Assembly: GCA_002387205.1 (NCBI GenBank)
Contig: DGLA01000001.1
Span: forward strand, 237,186-277,636
Direction: 5' to 3'
From: Stutzerimonas stutzeri
GTDB lineage: Bacteria; Pseudomonadota; Gammaproteobacteria; Pseudomonadales; Pseudomonadaceae
Length of the DNA: 40,451 nt
A program made the translations under genes and the position numbers. The notes under the pieces are model-generated. The model was given only the letters and a program-made list of their open reading frames with translations, had not been told where the DNA came from and did not search any database. Positions 8,175 through 15,887 of this stretch are shown piece after piece; position 1 is the first letter of the stretch, and each line of letters starts with the position of its first letter.

Positions 8175-9371
8175 TTACAGCTCGAGAATCATCTTCGAGA
8201 CGATGTTCTTCTGGATTTCATTGGAGCCGCCGAAGATCGACAGCTTGCGCATGTTGAAGTAGTCGCCGGCCAGCGCCGCGCTGTAGTCGGCGTGCAAGAG
8301 CTCGCCTTCGTAGTCCAGCTGCAGCTCCTCCTCGAGGAAGGGCAACGCATAGGGGCCAATGACCTTGCGCAAGAGGTGGGTGATGGCCTGACGGATCTCG
8401 GTGCCCTTGACCTTGAGGATCGAAGATTCGGCGCCGGGTACGCCGCCCTCCTTCGCCGCGGCGAGGATGCGCAGGGTGCTCATCTCGATGGCCATCAGCT
8501 GCATCTCGACTTCCGCCACCTGAGCGCGAAACAGCGGGTCCTCAAGCATCGGCTTGCCGTCGCACACCTCCTTCATGGCGATGCGCTTGAGATGTGCCAG
8601 CGCCGCCTTGGAGGCGCCAATGCCGGCCAGGCCCGTACGCTCGTGGGTCAGCAGGTACTTGGCACAGGTCCAGCCCTGGTTCTCCTGGCCGACGAGGTTC
8701 TCCACCGGCACCCGGACGTTGTCGAAGAAGACTTCGTTGACCTCGTGATCGCCGTCCAGGGTGATGATCGGCCGCACGCTGATACCGGGGCTCTTCATGT
8801 CGATCAGCAGGAAGCTGATGCCGCGCTGCTGCTGGGCTTCGGGGTCGGTGCGCACCAGACAGAAAATCATGTTGGCGTGCTGGCCGAGGGTGGTCCAGGT
8901 CTTCTGGCCGTTGACGACGTAGTGATCGCCGTCACGCACGGCGCGGGTCTTCAGGCTGGCCAGGTCGGAGCCGGCGCCCGGCTCGGAATAGCCCTGGCAC
9001 CACCAGTCTTCGCCGGAGAGGATGCGCGGCAGATAATGATCCTTCTGCTGCTGGGTGCCGAACTTGATGATCACCGGCGCGACCATGTTGACGCCGAAAG
9101 GCACGCTACGCGGCGCGCCGAAGGCGGCGCATTCCTCATCGAAGATGTGCTTCTCCACCGGGCCCCAGGTGGTGCCGCCCAGCTCCACCGGCCAGCCTGG
9201 CGCGTACCAGCCGCGCTTGACGAGGATCTGCTGCCAGCGCTGGTGATCTTCCTTGGACATGTGCTTGCCGAGCTTGACCTTGGCGGCGATGTCCGCCGGC
9301 AGCTCGTTTGTCAGGAAGGCGCGCACTTCATCGCGGAAGGCGAGCTCTTCGGCCGTGTAGTTGACGTTCAT
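8175..9371 (-). CDS. Acyl-CoA dehydrogenase, PimC-like (large) subunit
   Basis: The 398-residue product starts at the ATG at 9371 ('MNVNYTAEELAFRDEVRAFL'); a longer open frame upstream is a shadow of the hydratase gene. The flavin/substrate motif 'QGYSEPGAGSDLASLKTRA' is in the middle domain. The C-terminal 'LSIFGGSNEIQKNIVSKMIL' replaces the common 'YEGTNEIQ' signature, as in dehydrogenases that work in unequal pairs. The family oxidises acyl-CoA to trans-2-enoyl-CoA. Size and sequence recall pimeloyl-CoA dehydrogenase large subunits. It sits between the fused hydratase/dehydrogenase gene (43-base gap) and the PimD-like gene (12-base gap), so the three are co-transcribed. The substrate could be a dicarboxylic, alicyclic or terpenoid acyl-CoA. 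Confidence 0.88.
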   Translation of the reverse strand: MNVNYTAEELAFRDEVRAFLTNELPADIAAKVKLGKHMSKEDHQRWQQILVKRGWYAPGWPVELGGTTWGPVEKHIFDEECAAFGAPRSVPFGVNMVAPVIIKFGTQQQKDHYLPRILSGEDWWCQGYSEPGAGSDLASLKTRAVRDGDHYVVNGQKTWTTLGQHANMIFCLVRTDPEAQQQRGISFLLIDMKSPGISVRPIITLDGDHEVNEVFFDNVRVPVENLVGQENQGWTCAKYLLTHERTGLAGIGASKAALAHLKRIAMKEVCDGKPMLEDPLFRAQVAEVEMQLMAIEMSTLRILAAAKEGGVPGAESSILKVKGTEIRQAITHLLRKVIGPYALPFLEEELQLDYEGELLHADYSAALAGDYFNMRKLSIFGGSNEIQKNIVSKMILEL

Positions 9372-9414
9372 GGGAAGGTCCTCATGGTGCGTTCGGTTTG
9401 CAGGCGGGCGGTGC

Positions 9415-11520
9415 TCATTGCCCGGCCTGCCATTCGGTGAAGGTACGGCCTTCTGCGGCCAGTTTTTCCAGCAGCGGCGCCGGCTTCCACCAGTCGCCGC
9501 ACCGTGCGTGCAGCTCCTTGACCCGCGCCAGCACGGTGTCCAGCCCGACGCTGTCGGCATAGAACATCGGCCCGCCACGGAAGGCCGGGAAGCCGTAGCC
9601 GTTGAGGTAGATGACGTCGATATCGCTGGAACGCTGGGCGATGCCTTCTTCGAGGATCTTCGCGCCCTCGTTGACCAGCGCATAAATGGTCCGCTCGATG
9701 ATGTACTGCTCGTCCAACGCCTTTCGCTCGATGCCTTTTTCCCGCGACGCGGCTTCCAGCATAGGCGCGAGGTCGGGGTTCTCCTGCGGGGTGCGGTTGC
9801 CGGGTTCGTAGCGGTAGTAGCCGGCGCCGGTCTTCTGCCCGAGCATGCCGGCGGCGCAGAGCTTGTCCGAGACGGTGGGGAAATCCAGGTGCGCCGGCAG
9901 CGTCGCGCGTTGGCGCTTGCGGATCGCCTGGCCGATGTCGAGGCCGGACAGGTCACGCATGGCGAACGGTCCCATGGCCATGCCGAAATTGCGCAGCGCA
10001 CCATCGACCTGCTGCGGCGTGGCGCCCTCTTCCAACAGGAACTCCGCCTCGCGGCCATACTGGAAAACCATGCGGTTGCCGACGAAGCCGTCGCAGACGC
10101 CGACTACCACCGAGACCTTCTTCAGCTGCTTGCCGATCGCCATGGCGGTGGCGAGCACTTCGTTGCTGGTCTGCTCGCCACGTACCACTTCCAGCAGGCG
10201 CATGACATTGGCCGGACTGAAAAAGTGCAGCCCGACCACGTCTTGCGGGCGTTTGGTGAAGGCGGCAATGGAGTTCAGGTCCAGCGACGAGGTGTTCGAA
10301 GCGAGGATCGCACCAGGCTTGCACACCGCATCCAGCTGCTCGAAGACCTGCTGCTTGACGCCCATCTCCTCGAACACCGCCTCGACCACCACGTCGACAT
10401 CGGCCAGCGCGGAGTACTCGGTGACGCCTTCGACCAGGGCTAGGCGCTGCTCCATCGCCTCCTCGGTGAGGCTGCCGCGTTTGACGCTCGCCGCGTAGGT
10501 GTCACGGGCGCGCTGCAGGCCGCGTTGCAGCGCTTCATCATTGATTTCCAGCAGCTTCACCGGCACCCCGGCATTGGCGAAGCACAGGGCGATGCCGACG
10601 CCCATGGTGCCGCCACCGATCACTGCGGCGGAATTGATCGCACGTGGTTTCACATCAGCCGGCAGGTCATTGATCTTGCCCGCCTGACGCTCGGCGAAGA
10701 AGGAATGGATCAGCGCGCCGCGCTGCGGCGAATTCAGGCACTCGGTGAACAACTCGCGCTCGCGCTTGAGGCCTTCGGCCAGCGGCAGCTTGGTCGCCAC
10801 CTCAACGGCGGCAACGCACCGCAGCGGCGAGAACAGCCCCGGCATGCGCTTGGCCACCTCGGCATGCTTGGCGCGAATCAGCGCCTCGTTGTCGACGCCT
10901 TCGAGACCGCGAGTCTGCTCACCGCTACGACGCGGGCCGCGGCCCTTCGCCAGCAGACGGCGTGCGTAGGCAAGGCCGGCGTCGACCAGATCACCCTCGA
11001 ACAGCTCGTCGACGATGTGATGCTCGACCGCCTCCGCCGCACCGATGGGTGTGCCGCTGACAATCATGTCCAGCGCCTTCTCGACACCGGCCAGGCGCGG
11101 CAGGCGCTGTGTTCCGCCGGCACCGGGCAGCAGCCCCAGTTTCACTTCCGGCAGACCGACCTTGGCGTCCTTGCGAGCGATGCGGTAATGGCAGCCCAGC
11201 GCGACCTCAAGCCCGCCACCCAGGGCGGTGCCATGAATCACCGCTACGCTTGGCTTGTTGCAGCCCTCGATGACCTCGATCACCTGCGGCAGGCTCGGCG
11301 CCTGCGGCGGCTTGCCGAACTCCTTGATGTCAGCGCCGGCAATAAAGGTACTGCCCTCGCACACCAGCGCCACGGCGCGGACCTGCTGGTCCGCTTCGGC
11401 CTGCTGAAAGGCCTGCAGCAGACCCTCACGCACCGCTTGGCCGAGGGCGTTGACCGGGGGATTGTTGACCGTGATCAGAGCGATGTCGCCCTGAACTTCG
11501 AGCCGTACGACGTCCGTCAT
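9415..11520 (-). CDS. Fused enoyl-CoA hydratase / 3-hydroxyacyl-CoA dehydrogenase (PimF/FadJ-like)
   Basis: The 701-residue bifunctional beta-oxidation enzyme has a crotonase domain at residues 1-190, with oxyanion segments 'FIAGADIKEF' and 'HGTALGGGLEVALGC' and likely catalytic glutamates E105 and E125 ('GLPEVKLGLLPGAGGTQRLP'). From about 297 comes the NAD-binding 3-hydroxyacyl-CoA dehydrogenase with the 'VIGGGTMGVGIALCFANAG' Rossmann loop and the 'VGLHFFSPANVMRLLEVV' active-site histidine segment, followed by two C-terminal helical domains. It hydrates trans-2-enoyl-CoA and oxidises the product to 3-ketoacyl-CoA. No thiolase is next to it, so cleavage must be encoded elsewhere. It is the first gene of the operon. 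Its length and partners match PimF better than FadB (about 715 residues, paired with a thiolase). Confidence 0.9.
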   Translation of the reverse strand: MTDVVRLEVQGDIALITVNNPPVNALGQAVREGLLQAFQQAEADQQVRAVALVCEGSTFIAGADIKEFGKPPQAPSLPQVIEVIEGCNKPSVAVIHGTALGGGLEVALGCHYRIARKDAKVGLPEVKLGLLPGAGGTQRLPRLAGVEKALDMIVSGTPIGAAEAVEHHIVDELFEGDLVDAGLAYARRLLAKGRGPRRSGEQTRGLEGVDNEALIRAKHAEVAKRMPGLFSPLRCVAAVEVATKLPLAEGLKRERELFTECLNSPQRGALIHSFFAERQAGKINDLPADVKPRAINSAAVIGGGTMGVGIALCFANAGVPVKLLEINDEALQRGLQRARDTYAASVKRGSLTEEAMEQRLALVEGVTEYSALADVDVVVEAVFEEMGVKQQVFEQLDAVCKPGAILASNTSSLDLNSIAAFTKRPQDVVGLHFFSPANVMRLLEVVRGEQTSNEVLATAMAIGKQLKKVSVVVGVCDGFVGNRMVFQYGREAEFLLEEGATPQQVDGALRNFGMAMGPFAMRDLSGLDIGQAIRKRQRATLPAHLDFPTVSDKLCAAGMLGQKTGAGYYRYEPGNRTPQENPDLAPMLEAASREKGIERKALDEQYIIERTIYALVNEGAKILEEGIAQRSSDIDVIYLNGYGFPAFRGGPMFYADSVGLDTVLARVKELHARCGDWWKPAPLLEKLAAEGRTFTEWQAGQ

Positions 11521-11571
11521 GAGGCCTCCGCTGTGAAATGCTGATTGGATTTGTTATTTCACGGAATCATG

Positions 11572-11586
11572 TTTCGCAGTGCAGAA
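11572..11586 (-). promoter_or_regulatory. Palindromic operator of the beta-oxidation operon
   Basis: On the minus strand this reads TTCTGCACTGCGAAA, and the match to the site at 1331 continues into CATG (11568-11586, 17 of 19 bases identical). It overlaps the -10 hexamer of the promoter at 11583-11611, a position typical of a repressor site. The IclR-family protein at 470-1258 is the likeliest ligand; this is inference. Confidence 0.58.
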
Positions 11587-11611
11587 TAAGGAACTCATTT
11601 CTGCCTGTCGA
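11583..11611 (-). promoter_or_regulatory. Sigma-70 promoter of the beta-oxidation operon
   Basis: On the minus strand, TCGACA (11611-11606, five of six matches to the -35 consensus) and TATTCT (11588-11583, four of six to the -10) are spaced by exactly 17 bases. Transcription would start near 11576, inside the palindrome, leaving a leader of about 55 bases. A GGAGG ribosome site lies just before the ATG at 11520. Confidence 0.6.
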
Positions 11612-11703
11612 GTGTTTGCCAGAATAGGCGTTGCGCATCCGCCGTGTGAATGACGATCAATGCGCCAAATACCGCGTAAAACCTGAAGCGCTGGCGGTAC
11701 GAC

Positions 11704-12903
11704 TCAGCGGGCGGCAAAGCGCAACGGCGCCTCGTCGAGCAGCTGTGGGTCGATCCCCAGCATGCGCACCGTCCGCTCGCCTGCGAGGCTTGAAGGCGGT
11801 GTGCCTGCTGGCAGATCGACCAGGCGGTGGGTAAGGTCCAGAATCAGCGCCTCCTGGGAAAAGACTCCTGCACCCTGGCCATAGTACGCAGCTATCAATT
11901 GCCGAAGCCCGAGCGGTAGTCGCCAGTGAGCGCGAAGCGCCGAGCCGAACCCAGCGGCCCGCGTTGCCATGACCCGGTCGATGGTTGGCTCGTCGAGACC
12001 CTCTGCGCGGTCGATCCACCCTTGCAGGGCACGAAGCAGCGCCAGCTCGCCGATGTTCTGCAACAGGCCAGCGGTATAGCAGCTTTCACCATCCAACCGC
12101 AGGCGCCGAGCGAACCACAGGGCCAGCTCTGCTGCACGCCGAGCCTGCTCGGTCACTTCCAACGCGCGACTGGCCAGACGGGGATCGGCAAGTCGTGCGT
12201 TGCGCTGAAGCGCAATCGACACCACCAGGTTCAAAACCCGCCGGATTCCGAGTCGCGAAAGGGCCTGGGCTACGCTTTGGCACGGCGTCCCCTGATAGTG
12301 AGCCGCGCTGTTGGCCTCACTTATCAGGCGCGCCGTAATCTGGGGCTCGCACGCGAACATGGCTTCGAGCTCGGCAAGGTCCAGGTTACCGGTTTTCAGG
12401 CTCTGGCCCACCGCGGCCTGCACATCGCTCAGCAACGGCGCGCCGCTGTTGTCATTGCGCACACGCTCAAGGTAGGTTTCGAGGTCTTCGTTGGGGCTGA
12501 CCGGCACACCACTCGAGACGGTCGCAGAGGCCGCCAATAGCCGCTTCCCCAGCAACTCGGCCGAAAGCGGCCGGGTGAGGTAGGCAAGCAGGCCAAGCGG
12601 AACCGCAGCCCGCACGCTCGCGGCGTCGGCATCAGCATCCACCAGCACGCAATTGGCTCGCGCAGCAGGCGGCCGCGCGCGCAGCGCCCTAAACAGCTCG
12701 AGACCGGTCATGTTGCCGATCTGCGCGGCAGCGATGACTACGTCAGGTGCCTGGATATGGCTCCATTCCAACGCTGCAGTCCCGTCCTGGCACACCTTGA
12801 GCCGCGCCTTGGGCCACGTTGCCAGAACCTGGGCTTCGATCAGTGTGCGGCTGGCTGGGTCGGCATGGACAACAAGCGCTAAAGGAGACTTCGAGCGAGG
12901 CAC
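11704..12903 (-). CDS. HDOD-domain protein with a degenerate receiver domain
   Basis: The N-terminal part (residues about 7-125) has the fold pattern of a response-regulator receiver ('LALVVHADPASRTLIEAQVL', 'GLELFRALRARP'). However, the phospho-acceptor aspartate is replaced by alanine ('DVVIAAAQIGNMTG') and the conserved 'TKP' lysine by arginine ('YLTRPLS'), so it is probably not phosphorylated. Residues about 160-360 form an HDOD domain, in which the HD dyad is also lost ('LLQNIGELAL'), as is normal for the family. HDOD proteins act as signalling scaffolds in motility, virulence or cell-cycle control. The start is uncertain. The GTG at 12903 puts the receiver at the usual place; an open frame continues to 13056 but its translation looks random. 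It is transcribed alone, downstream of gabD. Confidence 0.8.
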   Translation of the reverse strand: MPRSKSPLALVVHADPASRTLIEAQVLATWPKARLKVCQDGTAALEWSHIQAPDVVIAAAQIGNMTGLELFRALRARPPAARANCVLVDADADAASVRAAVPLGLLAYLTRPLSAELLGKRLLAASATVSSGVPVSPNEDLETYLERVRNDNSGAPLLSDVQAAVGQSLKTGNLDLAELEAMFACEPQITARLISEANSAAHYQGTPCQSVAQALSRLGIRRVLNLVVSIALQRNARLADPRLASRALEVTEQARRAAELALWFARRLRLDGESCYTAGLLQNIGELALLRALQGWIDRAEGLDEPTIDRVMATRAAGFGSALRAHWRLPLGLRQLIAAYYGQGAGVFSQEALILDLTHRLVDLPAGTPPSSLAGERTVRMLGIDPQLLDEAPLRFAAR

Positions 12904-13102
12904 AGCAAGCCAATCCGGTTTTTTAAATGTTGGCGAGCAGTCTAGCAATGGGTCATTGCGCGAGACCGGGGTGCGACAAAAGGCCCTCGGCTCGCTTGCA
13001 CCTGAGCCGGGGCCGCACCTGGAGAAAGAGGGATGGCCTGTTGCCACGCCTCCCATGGGTTCAGTCGATCAGGACGATCGCGAGCATTGATCCACTGCGA
13101 CT

Positions 13103-14551
13103 CTACAGCCCCAGGCAGAGGTACTTGATCTCCAGATAATCCTCGATGCCGTACTTGGAGCCCTCGCGGCCCAGGCCGGAGGACTTCACACCGCCAAACG
13201 GCGCCACCTCTGTGGAAATCATGCCGGTATTGATGCCGATCATTCCCGACTCGATGGCCTCGGCGACGCGGAACACGCGGCCCAGGTCGCGGGCGTAGAA
13301 GTAGGCCGCCAGGCCGAACTCGGTGTCGTTGGCCAGGGCGATGCCCTCGGCCTCGTCATTGAAGCGGAACAGCGGCGCCAGCGGGCCGAAGGTTTCCTCC
13401 TTGGCGACCTTGGCGTTGTGCGGCACATTGACCATCAGCGTCGGCTCGAAATAACTACCGCCCATCTGGTGCGCCTTGCCGCCAGTGAGCACCTGGGCGC
13501 CGTTAGCCACCGCATCCTCGATGTGCTCACGCACCTTGGTTGCCGCGCGGTCATCGATCAACGGTCCGATGTCGACGCCCTCATCCAGACCGTTCCCCAC
13601 CTTGAGCTTTTCAACCGCCGCCTGGAATTTCCTGGCGAACTCGTCGTACACGCCGTCCTGCACGTAGATGCGGTTGACGCAGACGCAGGTCTGCCCGGCG
13701 TTACGGTACTTGGACTGCATGGCGCCCTTTACCGCCTCGTCGAGGTCGGCGTCATCGAACACCAGAAACGGCGCGTTCCCCCCCAGCTCCAGCGAGATCT
13801 TCTTGATCCCCGGCGCGCACTGAGCCATCAGCTTGGCGCCCACTTCGGTGGAGCCGGTAAAGCTGAGCTTGCGTACGGTCGGGTTGGCGGTCAGCTCGTC
13901 ACCGATATCGCCAGCCGAACCGGTGATGACGCTGAACACGCCTTTCGGAATGCCGGCGCGTTCGGCCAGTTCGGCCAGGGCCAACGCGGAGAACGGCGTC
14001 TGGCTGGCCGGCTTGAGCACCATGGTGCAGCCAGCAGCGAGCGCCGGGCCAGCCTTGCGGGTGATCATCGCCGCCGGGAAATTCCACGGCGTGATGGCCG
14101 CGGTCACGCCAATCGGTTGCTTGATGACGATGATGCGCTTGTCTTTCTGGTGGCCCGGGATGGTGTCGCCATAGACGCGCTTGGCTTCCTCGGCAAACCA
14201 CTCGATAAAGGAGGCGGCATAGGCGATCTCGCCCTTGGATTCGGCCAGCGGCTTGCCCTGCTCCAGGGTCATCAGGCGACCCAGGTCGTCCTGGTTCTCC
14301 ATCATCAGCTCGAACCAGCGGCGCAGCTTCTGTGAACGTTCCTTGGCGGTCAGGTCACGCCAGGCCGGCAATGCGCGCTCGGCGGCTTCGATAGCGCGCC
14401 GCGTCTCGGCAGCGCCCATCTTCGGCACGGTACCGAGGATTTCGTTGCTGGCCGGGTTGTTGACCTTGATGGTCTGGCCGTCATCCGCGTCCTGCCAGGC
14501 GCCGTCTATATAGGCCTGCTGGCGGAACAGCGTGGTGTCTTTGAGTTGCAT
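13103..14551 (-). CDS. gabD: Succinate-semialdehyde dehydrogenase (NADP+)
   Basis: The 482 residues equal the length of E. coli GabD. The aldehyde dehydrogenase motifs are complete: cofactor segment 'ITPWNFPAAMITRKAGPALA', Rossmann 'FTGSTEVG', general base E255 in 'LELGGNAPFLVFDDADLDEA', and nucleophile C289 in 'NAGQTCVCVNR'. The C-x-C at 289/291 corresponds to the redox-sensitive cysteine pair of some family members. It oxidises succinate semialdehyde to succinate in the GABA shunt. A GGAGAC ribosome site precedes the ATG. The transaminase gene gabT, often the neighbour in pseudomonads, is not present on either side in this window. Confidence 0.92.
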   Translation of the reverse strand: MQLKDTTLFRQQAYIDGAWQDADDGQTIKVNNPASNEILGTVPKMGAAETRRAIEAAERALPAWRDLTAKERSQKLRRWFELMMENQDDLGRLMTLEQGKPLAESKGEIAYAASFIEWFAEEAKRVYGDTIPGHQKDKRIIVIKQPIGVTAAITPWNFPAAMITRKAGPALAAGCTMVLKPASQTPFSALALAELAERAGIPKGVFSVITGSAGDIGDELTANPTVRKLSFTGSTEVGAKLMAQCAPGIKKISLELGGNAPFLVFDDADLDEAVKGAMQSKYRNAGQTCVCVNRIYVQDGVYDEFARKFQAAVEKLKVGNGLDEGVDIGPLIDDRAATKVREHIEDAVANGAQVLTGGKAHQMGGSYFEPTLMVNVPHNAKVAKEETFGPLAPLFRFNDEAEGIALANDTEFGLAAYFYARDLGRVFRVAEAIESGMIGINTGMISTEVAPFGGVKSSGLGREGSKYGIEDYLEIKYLCLGL

Positions 14552-14879
14552 GGCAGTCTCCTACGAGCCGGCGCGGTGCCGGGAATTTGGACCAAGGCCA
14601 TCAGGCCGATACGGGGCGATTGGCAGCGGAACGCCGTTCCAGGTCAGAACGAACCCAGACCCGAGGGTTCCGGCTGCAAACTCAGGCGTTTGAAATCTCG
14701 AACGCATGCTAGGGCCAAATCCCGATAACAGGCAATACAGCGTTCGGAAAAATTAACGCACCATAGCTCAGCCTGATGACATGAAGTCAGCGCCCCGCAG
14801 CCATCCGGCAATCCGACCCGCAGCCGCCGAAGCACCATGGACGACCGCGAAGGACATGCGTATGATTGCGCCCCGCAAC
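14552..14879. other. Intergenic region between gabD and the tRNA scar
   Basis: About 330 bases with no gene, no clear hairpin and no recognised promoter. The short open frames on either strand have no ribosome site or family resemblance. It should contain the gabD promoter (minus strand) and the promoter of the old tRNA gene (plus strand, toward 14880). A TATGATT-like stretch near 14860-14866 could be the latter's -10 element. Confidence 0.3.
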
Positions 14880-14922
14880 GCATCCGTAGCTCAGCTGGAT
14901 AGAGTACTGCCCTCCGAAGGCA
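14880..14922 (+). pseudogene. Truncated tRNA-Arg(CCG), 5' 43 nt only
   Basis: The sequence from GCATCCG through the D arm (TAGCTCAGCTGGATAGAGTA), the anticodon stem CTGCC, the loop CTCCGAA and GGCA matches the intact tRNA-Arg(CCG) at 14983 except in the acceptor stem and one anticodon-stem pair. It then breaks off. The T arm and 3' acceptor strand are missing, and 60 bases of unrelated sequence follow. The break falls inside the 3' side of the anticodon stem, a common crossover site for tyrosine recombinases. Confidence 0.8.
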
Positions 14923-14982
14923 ATACTCATCGAGTTGAGAAGGGTGTCAGCTAATGGTCAAATAGACCGCCGCAACATATAC

Positions 14983-15059
14983 GCACCAGTAGCTCAGCTG
15001 GATAGAGTACCGCCCTCCGAAGGCGGGGGTCGTGGGTTCGAATCCCGCCTGGTGCGCCA
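14983..15059 (+). tRNA. tRNA-Arg (anticodon CCG)
   Basis: This is a complete 77-nt cloverleaf. The acceptor stem GCACCAG pairs with CTGGTGC, followed by the discriminator G and an encoded CCA. The D arm is GCTC...GAGT. The anticodon stem CCGCC/GGCGG carries the loop CTCCGAA with anticodon CCG. The T stem GTGGG/CCCGC (one G-T pair) carries the loop TTCGAAT. The tRNA reads CGG arginine codons. A defective copy lies 60 nt upstream and an integrase remnant 300 nt downstream, so this gene probably marks the integration site of the island. Confidence 0.96.
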
Positions 15060-15360
15060 TATCTGTATGATTTAAAAGCCTTTTCCTAAGGCTCTGCCGA
15101 TCCAGATCCCGAATTGGCTAATCTCTCAAAATTGATCTCCATGCGGATAGTCAGATTGTGGTGAGTACTGCCCGCAGCGCTCCTTTTCGACTCATTTTCG
15201 GGCTGTGCCGATTCTGTGCCTAAACCGTGCCTCAAAGTCTGGCGCCCTATTTTGCGAGCGGGGATTTTGAGTACTAGCCATAAATCGAGCTGCAGCTACT
15301 AGTCGATGGTAGTGAAGAAATCTTGCGTCGCTGCCTGCCCAGGCGGGTGACCGGAGGGCC
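15060..15360. other. Region between the tRNA and the integrase remnant
   Basis: No gene is recognisable in these 301 bases. A short hairpin (AGCCTT-TTCCT-AAGGCT, 15077-15093) follows the tRNA and may help end its transcript, although no T tract follows it. A larger integrase gene would be expected to occupy this interval, so it may be the residue of a deletion that removed the N-terminal coding part. Confidence 0.3.
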
Positions 15361-15750
15361 GTGGAATCCAACATCCATGTCATCGGCGGAAAAAGCGTCC
15401 CGCAGGATAGGGGCTCCGACAGAACACTAGTCATTGACGACCCTGCGGTGCTCCAGGCTGTGGCGGGCGCAGCGAAATGTATGCGTATCTGCCAACGTAC
15501 CAATACAGCTATTCGGGATCGTCTACGCAAAGAGTGCAGAGCGCTGTGGCCAAGGCGCAAGCAGCACCCAACCCTGAAAAGCTTCCGCCACCAATTGGGC
15601 TCAAACCTAAAAGCCTCCAGCGAGAGCGATAAGGCCATCGCCTACATGACGGGGCACCAATCCATCGAATCAATCAGCGTCTACGGGAACCGTCGATCTG
15701 GGCTGGTCACAAATTGCATATCAGACCTGCACAGGACGCTGACTTGTCAA
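15361..15750 (+). pseudogene. Remnant of a phage-type tyrosine recombinase (C-terminal part)
   Basis: About 130 residues resemble the end of a tyrosine-recombinase catalytic domain. 'HPTLKSFRHQLGSNL' corresponds to the box around the second arginine (normally HxLRH; here the first histidine is lysine), 'AYMTGHQSIESISVYGN' to the last box with the G-H pair, and Y108 to the nucleophile. The arm-binding and core domains and the first catalytic arginine are absent, and no proper start or ribosome site is seen. After residue 130 the open frame continues to 16002, but without family resemblance, and it runs under the opposing DUF2357-like gene. It is therefore a decayed integrase beside the tRNA, almost certainly inactive. 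Confidence 0.7.
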
Positions 15751-15887
15751 AAGTTCGTCAACCCAAGCAGCCTGCTGTTTTTGGTCGAGAACGCGTGGTG
15801 GGCCGTATCGAGGTGCCACAGCGCCTGGCAAACCGACGAACAACTGCACAACCTGTCGCAAATGAACGTTAGCGGCCGGGCATCATC

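Noticed and set aside
7056..9440. A 794-codon open frame on the plus strand across both acyl-CoA dehydrogenase genes
   Set aside because: It is antisense to two well-supported enzymes. GC-rich coding DNA leaves long open antisense frames, and its translation has no family motif or ribosome site.
9372..10058. N-terminal extension of the PimC-like dehydrogenase to position 10058
   Set aside because: The extra residues are Arg/Ser/Pro-rich and overlap the hydratase gene in another frame. The ATG at 9371 begins the normal family N-terminus.
12904..13056. Longer start for the HDOD protein at 13056
   Set aside because: The added residues do not resemble any domain, no ribosome site precedes the start, and the receiver fold begins just after the GTG at 12903.
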